This document shows positions 26,200 to 37,932 of a stretch of 64,000 bases of DNA, one piece after another. Below the pieces are notes generated by a model that saw only the letters and a program-made list of their open reading frames with translations, was not told where the DNA came from and made no database searches. The translations under genes and the position numbers were made by a program. Source of the DNA: Woronichinia naegeliana WA131 (lineage in GTDB: Bacteria; Cyanobacteriota; Cyanobacteriia; Cyanobacteriales; Microcystaceae); NCBI GenBank assembly GCA_025370055.1, contig CP073041.1:2356001-2420000 (forward strand), in the 5' to 3' direction. Position 1 is the stretch's first letter. Every line of letters starts with the position of its first letter.

Positions 26200-28680
26200 C
26201 TGCAAATGCACTTCAATTATTTTTTGAGCGCATCAAGGATTTGATCCAATTTAGCCTCTAATTGACGGTTACTTTCCTCTAATTTAGCAATTTTTGCCAA
26301 TAAGGTTTTCTGATCCGAGAGTTCATCCGCCGCACGTAATTGACGGACATCTCGACCAAATCCCATTAAAGCTGGACGTTCGATGTAGGTAACACGATGT
26401 AACACGCGCCATGTTTTATTCGGCTTTCCGGCTTGAGTTTGACGCAAAGCTCGCGCTTCCTCATCATTACTGGCTAACCATTCAGGATCAACGACGTAGT
26501 TAAAGAAGTCTTGGAAATGATTGGTACTACCTTCAAGATAGAAACTCATAAAGCGATACCGATCAACTTTTTCTGCGGGCAAAATGGGCCGATCCTTATA
26601 ATCCGTAATCCCTTTATACTCTAAACCACTCAAATCCACATTCAACTCAAAACCCTTACTCCGAGTTTCCGTTTTACTCATGGTTTGAGTCAAGTTTACC
26701 GTAGCTTGGGCAGTGAGTTCTACATCAACCCCAAACGCTGAAAATTCAGTTTCAATCCCTAATCCAGCATTCAGGCTAAAAGAGCCACCAATGGTATGCT
26801 CTACCGTATTGGCAAAACTTTGGGCTTCTGTCCGTAGTCCACCATCGGCATCCCAAACGTAAGTATTGACAATATTACGCTTACCAGAGCGAATTTGGAT
26901 ACTTTCCATGCGTTTTTGCCAACCAGCAAAACTGTCAGTAGCTTGTACCCGTTTCTCTTGGTCGCCGATTTTGCTTTGAATCTCCGCTTGTTTCTGCTTG
27001 GAGGCCTCACTGGTTTTAGCAGTACCACTCTCAGCATTCGCTTGAAATTGTTGGGCTTTATCGTCTTGGGCTTTTTTCTTTTCCTCATCCGTCATCTGAG
27101 TGCCTGGTTTATCTTCTTCCCGTTGTAACCCAACCGTAGTAGGTGCATCCCCACTACCAATATTACGATTTAAGGAAGTTTCATCCACTAAACGCACATC
27201 AAAGTTAGAAAAATAGGATTCTCGACGTTTATCCTCCGCTTCAATCTGTTGTTTGAGAGCATAAGCTTCTTTGAGACGGTAGTAACTAGCAGGATAGAGA
27301 GAGCCATACTGAGAGCGCATTTCTGGAACGTGCTTAAAGAATCGCTCGCTAGTCGCACTGCTTCCCGTCAGGCCATCTAAGCTACCATTCATCGTATAGG
27401 CAGGATTCATCAAAAAGGTAATGGTATTGACATCGGGAGGGATATCATCCACAGGTTGTACTTGATAGCCGATCATCTTACCACTACGGGCCAGACGGGT
27501 GACAAAAACATCCGCCAGAGCCGAAACGACCAAAGCATAACCGATGTTTTTAGGAATAAAACGCGCCCCAAGATGAGGAAATTTAGGCGTAACTTCTGGT
27601 GTTCCTCGTAGTTCTAATTTATCGGTCATGCTCAAAGAGGAACTAGAAGTAATGCTACTCTCATTTTGAAATTGATAGCCGAAATCAAAATTTCCTTTGA
27701 AACCAATTTTGGTACTGGTTTCAATTGACGAACCGACACCCATTGGCGCGGTTAAAATCGACATTGAACCTCCTGCGCCCATAAAGGTTTCCAAAGTTGC
27801 TCCCAAACCAGAATCCTGCGATCGCGTCCAATTAAATTCCACATCTTCCGACATGGTTAATTCCACAGAAGTTGCCCCATTGTAATCATCAGAAAGGGTT
27901 AAATTTTCACTAGGAACAGGGGGAGGGCCTTCAATATATCCCAAGAGAGTGGGCGCGAATTGAGCATTACCAACCCATTTCAATTCCAAAGCCTCCACTC
28001 GCTTATTAGGGAGCAATGTGAGTCCGTTGGTTGAGGGATGAGCAAAGAAACGGCGCATCATCGCCACCTTGCGATTAGTATTGGATTCCAAAGAAACGCT
28101 ACTATACTCGTTACAAAGGAGAGTATTCGGGACAATGGGGAGGCTGTTTTCTTCGACAACAATTGCCTCAGTCACATTACCGTGATTGTTTCCTGCTAAG
28201 TCCAAGACTTTTCGTACGGAACCTTCAGTCTGGATTTTATCGAGAGGATAGTAAGCCACTAAATTGGCTTCTTTTCCAGTGAGACGCTGATACATATCCC
28301 CTTGAATTTCTGCTTGGGTGCGGGCGACTTTCCAGATGCGGACTTCAGCCATAGACCCTTTAAATACAGAAACACGAGGAGTACCAAATGCTCCAATGAC
28401 AATGTTTCGATCGGAGGTATTAACGAGAGGAACACTCGTTGCGGATTGGATTGGTTGACCATTCTTATATAGTTTCATCGTTTGAGTAGCACTATCATAA
28501 GTAACAGCCACATGAATCCAAGTATTGACAGGGAAAGTCGTTGTGTCTTGAACGTAATACCAATTCCCATTATGTCCCGCCGATAAAATGCCATTGGGTA
28601 GAAAGAAAGCATGACTTCCATAGCCAGAGATAATGTTATTATGAGGGGGTGCGACCTTTAGTTGATAAAAGCTGTTGTAA

Positions 28681-29619
28681 TCAGGGTTCTACAGGGAACC
28701 CATATTGATCAAGTTTTGCCCAAAATTGACTCCATCGTTCCTTGGTCAATACCAAAGCTCGTAGGCTCAAAATAATTCCTGCTCCTTTTTCCTTCCATCG
28801 CATCCCTGAACAACATAATCGTTGTTTGACCAACGTCTTACAAGCTGCTTCCGTAACACCTGAACCAATCGGATACTTTTTCTCTATGTATTCAGCATAA
28901 TCCATTTGATGCTGATGATTCTCGTAATAAGTAATCGCCGCTTGTAGTTTCTCGGTAAGATTCTTAGAATGACTTTTTTCTTCTTTGACTTCTTTCATCA
29001 GATTTAGCAGTTCTCCTGCTTTTCCTTTTTCATGCTTGAGTTCTCGACAATTTTCAGTCAACCATTCTTTTTGTTTTGACACGGTATTCGGATGCAACGC
29101 TTCTGCCAAGGCACCTAAGTAACCAGAGGCATGATAGAAATCTAATATCTGTTCTTCCGTTTGCTTTTCTAAAAACTTCCAATTTGATTCTGCCCCGTCT
29201 GCTATCCCGACCAATGTTGCCTCTGGATAACGGTTTTTCGCTCGCTCAATTTCTCTTTCTAATCTTTCTAGAAAACTCTTTTTTCCATACTCTGGTGCCG
29301 CACCTAGATAGATTGTATGTTGACGTTCGCCTTCACTATCGTATAGGGAAACGGTTCCCACCATTGCTTCACGGTAGCCATCCTCACACATCAGCATACA
29401 GGTTCCATCTAATCCTATTCCCACTGTTGCAATTTGGCTATCCTCCTTGGGCGGGGCATAACTCCACGCTTCTTCTTTTGCCTGTACCACACTTCCTACT
29501 GCTTCACTCAATCTTTGGATATAGGATAGCGCTACTTTTCTACCATGATTTTCTAATAAATCATTTTTCACCTCTTTGCCTGCCATCCCTGACATTTTTG
29601 AGGATACCTGTTTTGCCAA
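28681..29619 (-). CDS. ISKra4-like transposase, second frame (copy D)
   Basis: Complete 312-residue catalytic frame with RQHTIYLG and AEYIEKKYP, the consensus version of this element. No frame-breaking change is seen. Confidence 0.85.
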   Translation of the reverse strand: MAKQVSSKMSGMAGKEVKNDLLENHGRKVALSYIQRLSEAVGSVVQAKEEAWSYAPPKEDSQIATVGIGLDGTCMLMCEDGYREAMVGTVSLYDSEGERQHTIYLGAAPEYGKKSFLERLEREIERAKNRYPEATLVGIADGAESNWKFLEKQTEEQILDFYHASGYLGALAEALHPNTVSKQKEWLTENCRELKHEKGKAGELLNLMKEVKEEKSHSKNLTEKLQAAITYYENHQHQMDYAEYIEKKYPIGSGVTEAACKTLVKQRLCCSGMRWKEKGAGIILSLRALVLTKERWSQFWAKLDQYGFPVEP

Positions 29620-29989
29620 TAATGGCGTTGATGTTATGATTATCCTTGCTTCTCTTTCTAAGGGGCAATACGTTTTTCCTCAAAGGTGAACGCTGATATA
29701 CATGACGATTCACTATAACCTCACCATAAGGTGTTTGATATTCTTTCGGTTGCTCTCCCTTACTCTTCCAGATTTCTTCACCGATTTTTAAGGGTGAACC
29801 ATCTGTATCTAAATATTTCAAGGCTTCTTTGCTGGCGATGCAACCTACTTCGTTTAAGCCTTTTTGAATATTTATTTCTGTATCCAACATTGAACGACTG
29901 AGTTCTAATGTTAGTTCTATTTTTATCTTTGAACCCTCTACATTAATTAGTTTTGCTGTCATCATTGTTTCCTCTTTGTCACTTTTCAT
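29561..29989 (-). CDS. ISKra4-like transposase, first frame (copy D)
   Basis: Complete 142-residue N-terminal frame starting MKSDKEETMMTAKLINVEGS, followed by the frame overlap. The ribosome-binding site is weak (GTTAACATGGG upstream), as in all copies. Confidence 0.82.
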   Translation of the reverse strand: MKSDKEETMMTAKLINVEGSKIKIELTLELSRSMLDTEINIQKGLNEVGCIASKEALKYLDTDGSPLKIGEEIWKSKGEQPKEYQTPYGEVIVNRHVYQRSPLRKNVLPLRKRSKDNHNINAIIGKTGILKNVRDGRQRGEK

Positions 29990-32006
29990 CCCATGTTAAC
30001 ACTTTTCTTTTCCTTCATCAACTAAAGGTCACACCCTTATGAGGAACCCCCGACTGCAATTTAATCCAAACTTCTTTGGTGTAGGAATCAGACAGAATAC
30101 CAGTGGCAATATCAATGTAATCATTCACTCCATCAAACTGCATCACCGTATTTCCTGGATTACCAATAGGAGCAGTGCATCCCCACCAGATTGCGCCAGA
30201 CGCAGCACCGTTATTTCCTTGTCCAGATTGATCTCGAATAGCCTCTCCTGTTGCCTCATTAAAGGGATAATAGGCTAACAAACCAGGTTCATTGCCGCTC
30301 AGTAAAGTTTTGCTATTGACAGCGATCTCGTCATCGGTTAGAGCCACTCCCCAAACACGCACTTCTGCCAATTTACCGAATTGCTCACCTAAGATGAATG
30401 GGGTGATAAATAGGGTTTGATCATTAACGATGCTCGCTTCGACCACAGTGGCATAATTATTAGTCACCATATCTAAAACTTTGCCGCTTTCGATTTTATT
30501 CAAGGGGTAATAAGCCACTAAGTTGACTTCTTTACCAGATAGTCGCTTACCCATAGTCGCTTGAATTTCTGCCTGAGTGCGAGCTTTGTTCCAGACACGG
30601 ACTTCAGCCATTTGACCTTGGAAATATCTGCCAATATCTGGTTGTGAGCCGAGTTGAATCTGTCCTACATTTGTCAGTGTGGGAATTGCGGTTTGTTCAT
30701 CAATGGCAATACCGTTGAGGTATAGCTTGGTCTGTCCTGTCATTGAGCCTGATTTAACAACAACGACATGATTCCATTTATTGATCGTCAACCGGTTATT
30801 CGTTGCATTTCGACCAATTGTTTCAAATTTCCCTCCTCCTTTCTGAAAAAACAAGCGTCCTTCCTCGATAACAAAAATGTTATCTGATAGACTGTAAATC
30901 ACTCTCACCCCAGAACCAGTCGTCGGATAAACCCATGCCTCAATTGTAAAATTATCTTGTAGATGGAGGCTAGAGACGTTGCCAATATTGATCGAATCAT
31001 TCACCCCATCAAACTTCATTACTGAATAATCAATGGGTTGGTTAAGCTCTGAGTGATTATTTCCGATCGCAAAAACATCGCTAGTTGTTTTCAGAATGGC
31101 TTTCTTGATGTCTTCAACCTTTTTTTTAGCTTTAGGCTCATTGGGGGCTTTTTTGAGATTTTCCTCTGCATCCGCTAAGGCTTTAGCTTTGGTATTACCG
31201 ACAGCCTTACCATCAATGTAGAACAAGGTAGTGTCGCCCTTTCCAACGACAGTAAGATGATGCCATCCTTCAGACAATAACTCCATATTGAAGCCACTAT
31301 CATAGAATTGTTGTCCTAGAGGATCATTGTGCAGATAAATCCCTAATTGTTTACGATTTCTGACAATAATATGATGATCTGTATCTTTCCCTCGGATGAG
31401 AGTGTTCCATTCTGCCGTTTCGGGTAAAGGATAGACAAACCATGCTTCAATACTCCAATTATTGGGAAGATAGAGGGGTTGATTTAACTTAACAACACTA
31501 TTGCTATTGTTAAAGTTTAAGCAAGTCCGTTGAGCATCAGGAATCCACTGTTCAACGGTAGCATTTTTGCTGTCCGCAGTGGCATCGTAGTTCGTTTGTC
31601 GCATCCGCCCTTGGTTATCAAAGTAACTCAGTTGGACATTACCTTCGCTAGTTTCCATCGCGTTAAGACGAGTCACCGAATTAACAAAACCAAGGTTTGC
31701 TCCTTTAGTAATTAAACCTTTACCATCTTTGGCAATTTGGGGCATAGTTTGGGGAGTTTGTTGGGTAGTTTTTACTCCATTCAGGAAATCAGTATTTAAA
31801 GTATTTAACTCTGTTTGCAGTGCCGTAATTTCCTTGATAACTTGAGCAAGACGATTATCCCAAGCTAATTTATCCGCCGAAGTCGCAGTTAATATTTTTT
31901 GAAGTCTTTGTAATTCATTCGATGGTAATTGCAGTTCTTTTGTCTTGGCCTCCCAATCTTGTTTAGCACGATCAATATTAGTATTTGAGGGTTCGCATTT
32001 TATTAA

Positions 32007-32447
32007 CTGCCATTTATCTGGTGGTTGCCATGCTGGCAATCCAACGATATATCCTGTGTCTCGCCACGCGTCAATGTAGAAATCCGTACCATGAGCATTC
32101 TGTACACCAGGTGCAGATTTGATGGAATAAAAATCCCCCCCTTGATTAATAAACTGCCATTTATCTGGTGGTTGCCATGCTGGCAATCCAACGATATATC
32201 CTGTGTCTCGCCACGCGTCAATGTAGAAATCCGTACCATGAGCATTCTGTACACCAGGTGCAGATTTGATAGAATAAAAATCCCCCCCTTGATTAATAAA
32301 CTGCCATTTATCTGGTGGTTGCCATGCTGGCAATCCAACGATATAGCCACTGTTTCGTTCCGCGTCAATGTAGAAATCCGTACCATGAGCATTCTGTACA
32401 CCAGGTGCTGACTTGATTTGGCAAAAGTAGTTAAATGGGCTATTAAC
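32007..32447 (-). repeat. Three tandem 147-bp coding repeats (49 residues each)
   Basis: Units start at 32007, 32154 and 32301. Each encodes a segment like IKSAPGVQNAHGTDFYIDA followed by GYIVGLPAWQPPDKWQ. The first two units are almost base-identical; the third differs mainly where it encodes AERNSG instead of AWRDTG. Three units of this length with a KWQF-type motif match the three-fold plan of beta-trefoil lectins. The low divergence points to recent duplication or gene conversion. Confidence 0.8.
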
Positions 32448-33748
32448 TGCATTCTGATGTGCAAGTTTAAGGGATTGTTCTTCACTTGTCAGTGCTGCAA
32501 TTTTACTCTCTAATTGTGCAATCCGTACTCTAGTCGCATCCTGCGCGTTATAAGCAGCAATTTTCGCTTCTAACTCTCGTTTTTCCTTGAGTAATAGTCC
32601 TTCCTGTTGTTCTTTTAATTCCAGTTGCTTCAATTTAGTGGCTAATGTTGCCTGATTATCCGCTAAAGTAGTCAAACCCACACTATCACTGTATTTAAAC
32701 TCAGTAATACTGTCAGACATCAAACGGATGCAATGTTTACGAATTTCTAAAGATTGCCAATCTCCCTTAACATTCGCAATCTCAAAACAACGTAACATAC
32801 CAATTCCATCAGGAATCGTTACATTTCCAGAGACGCGATACCAACCGCCTCCCAAATCTTCAAACTTATTTTGTTTAATTTGTTCAGGCGCAATCACCTG
32901 TTTTTCTTCAGCACTGCGACTGGCTTTCCCCCAATAGGCAAGGGTAAAAATCTTCGTCCCTAAATTTTTTCCGTCGGCATTATCTAGATAGGCAAGATTA
33001 ACCCCAGAGGAAGAAACAACCTTAAATTCAAAGCTTTCTTCGTAGGTAGCTCTTTCACTGACGGCAAACAAGTCACTATTGCTATATTTAACCGCATTTA
33101 ACCCGCCTGCAAGTTTACGGTTAAGGGTCGCAGCACTAACATAAGCGTCACCATAGACAGTACCATCCTGCCCATTACTGGAAAAGTCAACGACCTGTCC
33201 TTCTCCAATTGCTCCCAACCGCCAATAACCGAGTAAACCCAGTTCTTTTCCTGTCAGTTGCAGATACATACTATTTTTGATGTCTTCCGCCATGCGATCG
33301 GTTTTCCAAAGACGCAGATCGCTGATTTTACCCTGAAAATAGCTATCATTAGACCAATTACTGCGGGCAATGCAATTTTGAGTCCGATTAATCGTTTTAG
33401 GAAGATTAACAGAACCTGTTTTAATGACTTCACCGTTTTTGTAGAGAGTAGCACTACCTGACTTGTCAATTGTTGCCGCCAAGTGCATCCATTTTCCAGT
33501 TTCCAAGACTCCTTGGGCTGTAATACTCTGGTATGTTGTTCCCTGAAAGACATAAAAGCTGAGGTTATTGGATGTTCCTTCATTGGCAAAGAGAATATTT
33601 TCTACGCCAGCACCATTGCCAAAGTCAATAATTCTTGACCACTTTTTAAAACCGTCATACCAGACCCATGCTTCTACGGTGATGCCTTGAGAGTAATTAT
33701 GATTCATCTCAGGTGGGTGCGACCTTTAGTTGATAAAAGCTGTTGTAA

Positions 33749-34687
33749 TCAGGGTTCTACAGGGAACCCATATTGATCAAGTTTTGCCCAAAATTGACTC
33801 CATCGTTCCTTCGTCAATACCAAAGCTCGTAGGCTCAAAATAATTCCTGCTCCTTTTTCCTTCCATCGCATCCCTGAACAACATAATCGTTGTTTGACCA
33901 ACGTCTTACAAGCTGCTTCCGTAACACCTGAACCAATCGGATACTTTTTCTCTATGTATTCAGCATAATCCATTTGATGCTGATGATTCTCGTAATAAGT
34001 AATCGCCGCTTGTAGTTTCTCGGTAAGATTCTTAGAATGACTTTTTTCTTCTTTGACTTCTTTCATCAGATTTAGCAGTTCTCCTGCTTTTCCTTTTTCA
34101 TGCTTGAGTTCTCGACAATTTTCAGTCAACCATTCTTTTTGTTTTGACACGGTATTCGGATGCAACGCTTCTGCCAAGGCACCTAAGTAACCAGAGGCAT
34201 GATAGAAATCTAATATCTGTTCTTCCGTTTGCTTTTCTAAAAACTTCCAATTTGATTCTGCCCCGTCTGCTATCCCGACCAATGTTGCCTCTGGATAACG
34301 GTTTTTCGCTCGCTCAATTTCTCTTTCTAATCTTTCTAGAAAACTCTTTTTTCCATACTCTGGTGCCGCACCTAGATAGATTGTAGGTTGACGTTCGCCT
34401 TCACTATCGTATAGGGAAACGGTTCCCACCATTGCTTCACGGTAGCCATCCTCACACATCAGCATACAGGTTCCATCTAATCCTATTCCCACTGTTGCAA
34501 TTTGGCTATCCTCCTTGGGCGGGGCATAACTCCACGCTTCTTCTTTTGCCTGTACCACACTTCCTACTGCTTCACTCAATCTTTGGATATAGGATAGCGC
34601 TACTTTTCTACCATGATTTTCTAATAAATCATTTTTCACCTCTTTGCCTGCCATCCCTGACATTTTTGAGGATACCTGTTTTGCCAA
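33749..34687 (-). CDS. ISKra4-like transposase, second frame (copy E)
   Basis: Complete 312-residue frame with the His-to-Pro change in RQPTIYLG. All acidic blocks are kept. Confidence 0.85.
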   Translation of the reverse strand: MAKQVSSKMSGMAGKEVKNDLLENHGRKVALSYIQRLSEAVGSVVQAKEEAWSYAPPKEDSQIATVGIGLDGTCMLMCEDGYREAMVGTVSLYDSEGERQPTIYLGAAPEYGKKSFLERLEREIERAKNRYPEATLVGIADGAESNWKFLEKQTEEQILDFYHASGYLGALAEALHPNTVSKQKEWLTENCRELKHEKGKAGELLNLMKEVKEEKSHSKNLTEKLQAAITYYENHQHQMDYAEYIEKKYPIGSGVTEAACKTLVKQRLCCSGMRWKEKGAGIILSLRALVLTKERWSQFWAKLDQYGFPVEP

Positions 34688-35057
34688 TAATGGCGTTGAT
34701 GTTATGATTATCCTTGCTTCTCTTTCTAAGGGGCAATACGTTTTTCCTCAAAGGTGAACGCTGATATACATGACGATTCACTATAACCTCACCATAAGGT
34801 GTTTGATATTCTTTCGGTTGCTCTCCCTTACTCTTCCAGATTTCTTCACCGATTTTTAAGGGTGAACCATCTGTATCTAAATATTTCAAGGCTTCTTTGC
34901 TGGCGATGCAACCTACTTCGTTTAAGCCTTTTTGAATATTTATTTCTGTATCCAACATTGAACGACTGAGTTCTAATGTTAGTTCTATTTTTATCTTTGA
35001 ACCCTCTACATTAATTAGTTTTGCTGTCATCATTGTTTCCTCTTTGTCACTTTTCAT
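34629..35057 (-). CDS. ISKra4-like transposase, first frame (copy E)
   Basis: Complete 142-residue first frame, identical in protein to copies B, C, D and F. The overlap with the second frame is preserved without indels. Confidence 0.82.
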   Translation of the reverse strand: MKSDKEETMMTAKLINVEGSKIKIELTLELSRSMLDTEINIQKGLNEVGCIASKEALKYLDTDGSPLKIGEEIWKSKGEQPKEYQTPYGEVIVNRHVYQRSPLRKNVLPLRKRSKDNHNINAIIGKTGILKNVRDGRQRGEK

Positions 35058-36819
35058 CTCATGTTAACACTTTTCTTTTCCTTCATCAACTAAAGGTCAC
35101 ACCCTCTCAGGTAGGGCAACATAGTCATCCGTACCATCAAAGACAATACCTCGTCGTTTACGAGAGACTAATTTAATATTAATAGCCGAGCCCATTGCCC
35201 ACTGACGTTCAATGATGAAGTGGGTATCATCCAGTTTTTTGACGGGATAACTATCGTTATAGTCTTCTGTCCCAGCAATTTGGACTTCATCACCATTGTC
35301 TAAGCCATGATTAGGACAGGTTACTCGGAGCTTGCCATCGGCAGTCTTTTCGTAGGCAGTAATCATGCCATCAAAAATCAGTCCGCCTTCTTCTTCGTCT
35401 TCTTTTTCCCAGTAACCGAGTTCTTGAGGTAATTTTAAGTCAAGATCAAAGGTATTTTCATCAACGGTTTTGGCTTGATAAAGACCTTGATAATCAACGG
35501 TTCCCAGGACTTTCACCAAGTCGCCATTGGCTAACTCTCCAGCCTTACCTTTGGTGGTAATTTTGACTAAATTTTCGGCATCTTCTTCATCTGTTCCTTC
35601 GGCTAATCCTGTGATAATTCCCTGGGGAGGAGGCGTTCTGTCTGCTAAGGCTTTAATTTCATCTAAAGTATTTAAAGGAAGCAGAATCTCCCTTTTTTTG
35701 TTCCGAATAATCGTTTTATCGGGAGTTTCGTCAATTTCGGACAGCGTTCCATCGCCCGCGATCGCAAAACTAAAGGCAGCCGTCCCTTTGTCGGTGGGAA
35801 TGGCTAACATTAATCGGGTAGCTGTTTTTAATAATTGCATTTCCCCCGATTGGGTTTGTTGCTCTTGTTGAATGTCATAGGTTGTGGCGGTTAAGCCATT
35901 AGTTACAGTAGCTCCTGCTATGTCTAGGTTGCGTTTAATAATTCCAGCAATTTGACGCGGAACAAGCGTTTCGTTGACTTCTTCAAAAACGTTGTAATCT
36001 TTGACTGCAAATAGCCCTTCTTCCGATGCTCGTAGGGTCGTTAATTCAACTTGTGTAGTGCTAGTGTTGTAGGCGAAAATGTGCCAACGGTGGATGTCGT
36101 TTTCAAAGGTGGGAACGAGGACAACAGAAAACCAACCGTTAATCAGATTGTTGACGGCACAAATTTCGGTGGTGGGTTCGTAGAAAAAATTACCGTCGCT
36201 GTCTCGGAAGTCTAAGGTGTCAACGTTGCTAAGTCCGTTAGACCCTTTTTTCATGCTTTTTGTGGGTGTATGTTTTTGCTTACTACGCTTAAATCGCACT
36301 TCTAACTTACGATTCAGCTTATTAGTCATGCCATCAACCACAAAACGATCTACGAACAGGGTATTTGTTTTAGATTGACGAAAAACGTATAGATGACCGA
36401 GGGCTGAAATTACTTGTACAGGTGCGACGGCGGTTTCATTAACGGTTTGATAGCGCGATCGCAGAATATAGCGATTGGAATCTGTAAGATAAGTCAGTTC
36501 AGCTTTTTCTTGCTTAACAACGGACTCGTCTGCTTTGGTTTCATTGGGAAGTTCTAACTGTTGCCAGTTTTCCCAACCTGTTCTTTGATCTGCTGGAGTG
36601 TTCAAATAACTATCTTCAAAGCCATCTTGTTTGATGCTGTACCAAATTTTACCATCGGTTGCTGTGGCTAAAACGATGACCTTTCCCTCGTGGGTAATGC
36701 TATTGATGTGCTTAAGAGTACTCTGATGGGGAGATGGAAGATTCATAGTTTTTAAGTTAAATTCAGAAAAATTTCCACCCGTAAATAATTTAGTTGATGA
36801 TTAGATAAAATGCAAGAAT

Positions 36820-37653
36820 TCAGGAGAACTGGTTGACAAAAGAATCAGGAGCAGGAACAAGAGAAACAATGTCATCCCCATCAACAGAAGCTAAAGCTTC
36901 GCGAAAAAATTCCAAAACAGAACGACCCTGAGCGCGACAAGATTGAATGACAGTCAACAAACTAGCTGTGTGGGAAAAGCCTGTCATAGAGCGAGAGCCG
37001 CCCGAAACCTTACGCTTTGTCACGCCTAAACGCAGGGAACGTTCTACTAAATTATTATCGGGGGCAACTTCAGGATGGTCAAGAAAATACCACCACTGAT
37101 GAGACTTTTCCTTAACAGAAGTCAACAGCAATCCGGCCGCATAACCAGCTTGCGGTCGCCAAGTATCAAGAGCTTGCTTCAATCTCTCCTTAAAATCGAG
37201 AACCCATTGGTTATAGAGGCTTCTCTCACCTGTTTGACGGTAACTACGGTGGTTAGTAAAAGCTTCTGTTAGTAAAGTCAAAAAAACTTGGGCTAACTCG
37301 ACTTGCTTCGCAATTTTCAGTTTCTCTACTTGCTTAAAGTGCCGCAGTAAATGGGCTAAACATTTCTGTTGAGCAGAGGCAGGATAACCGTTATACACGC
37401 TGAAATCATCGGAGATTAATACCCCTTGAAAACTTTTTCCTAGCAGATATTCCAGTTCTTTTCTTGAACGAGTGTCGCCAGCATGGAATAGGCAAAATTT
37501 CTTTCCACTTATATTCCAAAGCCATTCTTTTACACCTTTCACCACCCAAGGGGTTTCATCGGCATTCACTTGCGGTTGCTCTTTTACCCAATTCTTTAAT
37601 TGACTGATAGATGGCTCTACTGCTTTTGCCAGATGAGCAGTGGTTGCTGGCAA
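36820..37653 (-). pseudogene. IS66-family transposase, N-terminally truncated
   Basis: The 277-codon frame holds the IS66 catalytic core: QVNADETPWVVKGVKEW with the first Asp, GVLISDDFSVYNGYPASAQQ with the second, CLAHLLRHFK, and PDNNLVERSLRLGVTKRKVS with the Glu. Family members are usually around 450-530 residues, and the N-terminal helical and zinc-binding part is missing. Its 5' side is cut at about 37660 by the left end of an IS4-type element. No IS66 accessory genes (tnpA/tnpB) are nearby. It is a remnant lying just upstream of the giant gene. Confidence 0.85.
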
Positions 37654-37660
37654 TGTCCCA

Positions 37661-37826
37661 TTGGTGTCAACTTAAGCCAAAATGCCTACTCAGAAAAGGT
37701 TCGTTAGAAAACAAGTGGAATTAAGAGCAGGCTTGAAAAAAGAGGGTTAACATAGAAAAAAATAAGTGGAGAAAAATAAACCAATGGCAAGACAACATCC
37801 TCGGAGAAAAGGCAATCCAGACTCCA
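37661..37826 (+). mobile_element. Left-end remnant of the IS4-type element
   Basis: It starts CATTGGTGTCAACTTAAGCC and matches the first 165 or so bases of 16516-17964 up to the codons for MARQHPRRKGNPDS, then stops abruptly. It truncates the IS66 gene. A possible matching right tip, TGACACCAATG, occurs at 39325-39335. Confidence 0.8.
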
Positions 37827-37932
37827 GACTTCTCTGCTCAATATCAATACACAAGTCATTTTGCGGGAACTACTTGACTTCTTCGACAACCTGCGGAATG
37901 TGGGTTCAAATATTGCATACTAGAGACCTAAT

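Larger units (their letters stand above)
28647..30036 (-). mobile_element. ISKra4-like element, copy D (1390 bp), in the giant gene
   Basis: Target TTATGAGG is repeated at 28639-28646 and 30037-30044. It lies in the fourth LamG domain of the host gene, in the same direction as that gene. Its reading frames match copies B and F. Confidence 0.95.
33715..35104 (-). mobile_element. ISKra4-like element, copy E (1390 bp), in the giant gene
   Basis: Target TCTCAGGT is repeated at 33707-33714 and 35105-35112. It splits the first LamG domain of the host gene between VALPE and MNHNYS. It shares the RQPTIYLG variant with copy C, so C and E probably descend from one source copy. Confidence 0.95.
26217..36746 (-). 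pseudogene. Giant LamG / beta-trefoil-like protein gene, split by two ISKra4-like copies
   Basis: Pieces 36746-35105, 33706-30037 and 28638-26217 join exactly in frame after removing both IS and one 8-bp target each, giving 7734 bases and 2577 residues. Four LamG/concanavalin-like domains start near residues 535 (GIVFDGTDDYVAL), 1277, 1443 and 1735 (VMQFDGVNDYID). A coiled coil lies near 890-960, a three-fold 49-residue repeat at 967-1114, and Ser/Thr-rich alternating segments near 1950-2050 and 2350-2420 that could form membrane-inserting beta-hairpins. The last 30 residues are a leucine-heptad coiled coil. I see no signal peptide. The plan suggests a glycan-binding surface or toxin-like protein, by inference. 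Currently only fragments can be made. Confidence 0.82.

Noticed and set aside
32025-32411. 128-residue antisense frame over the 147-bp repeats
   Set aside because: It exists only because 147 is divisible by three; it has no family features.
32007-32447. Three long repeats as a CRISPR or regulatory repeat
   Set aside because: They are in-frame coding units of the giant gene with no spacers.
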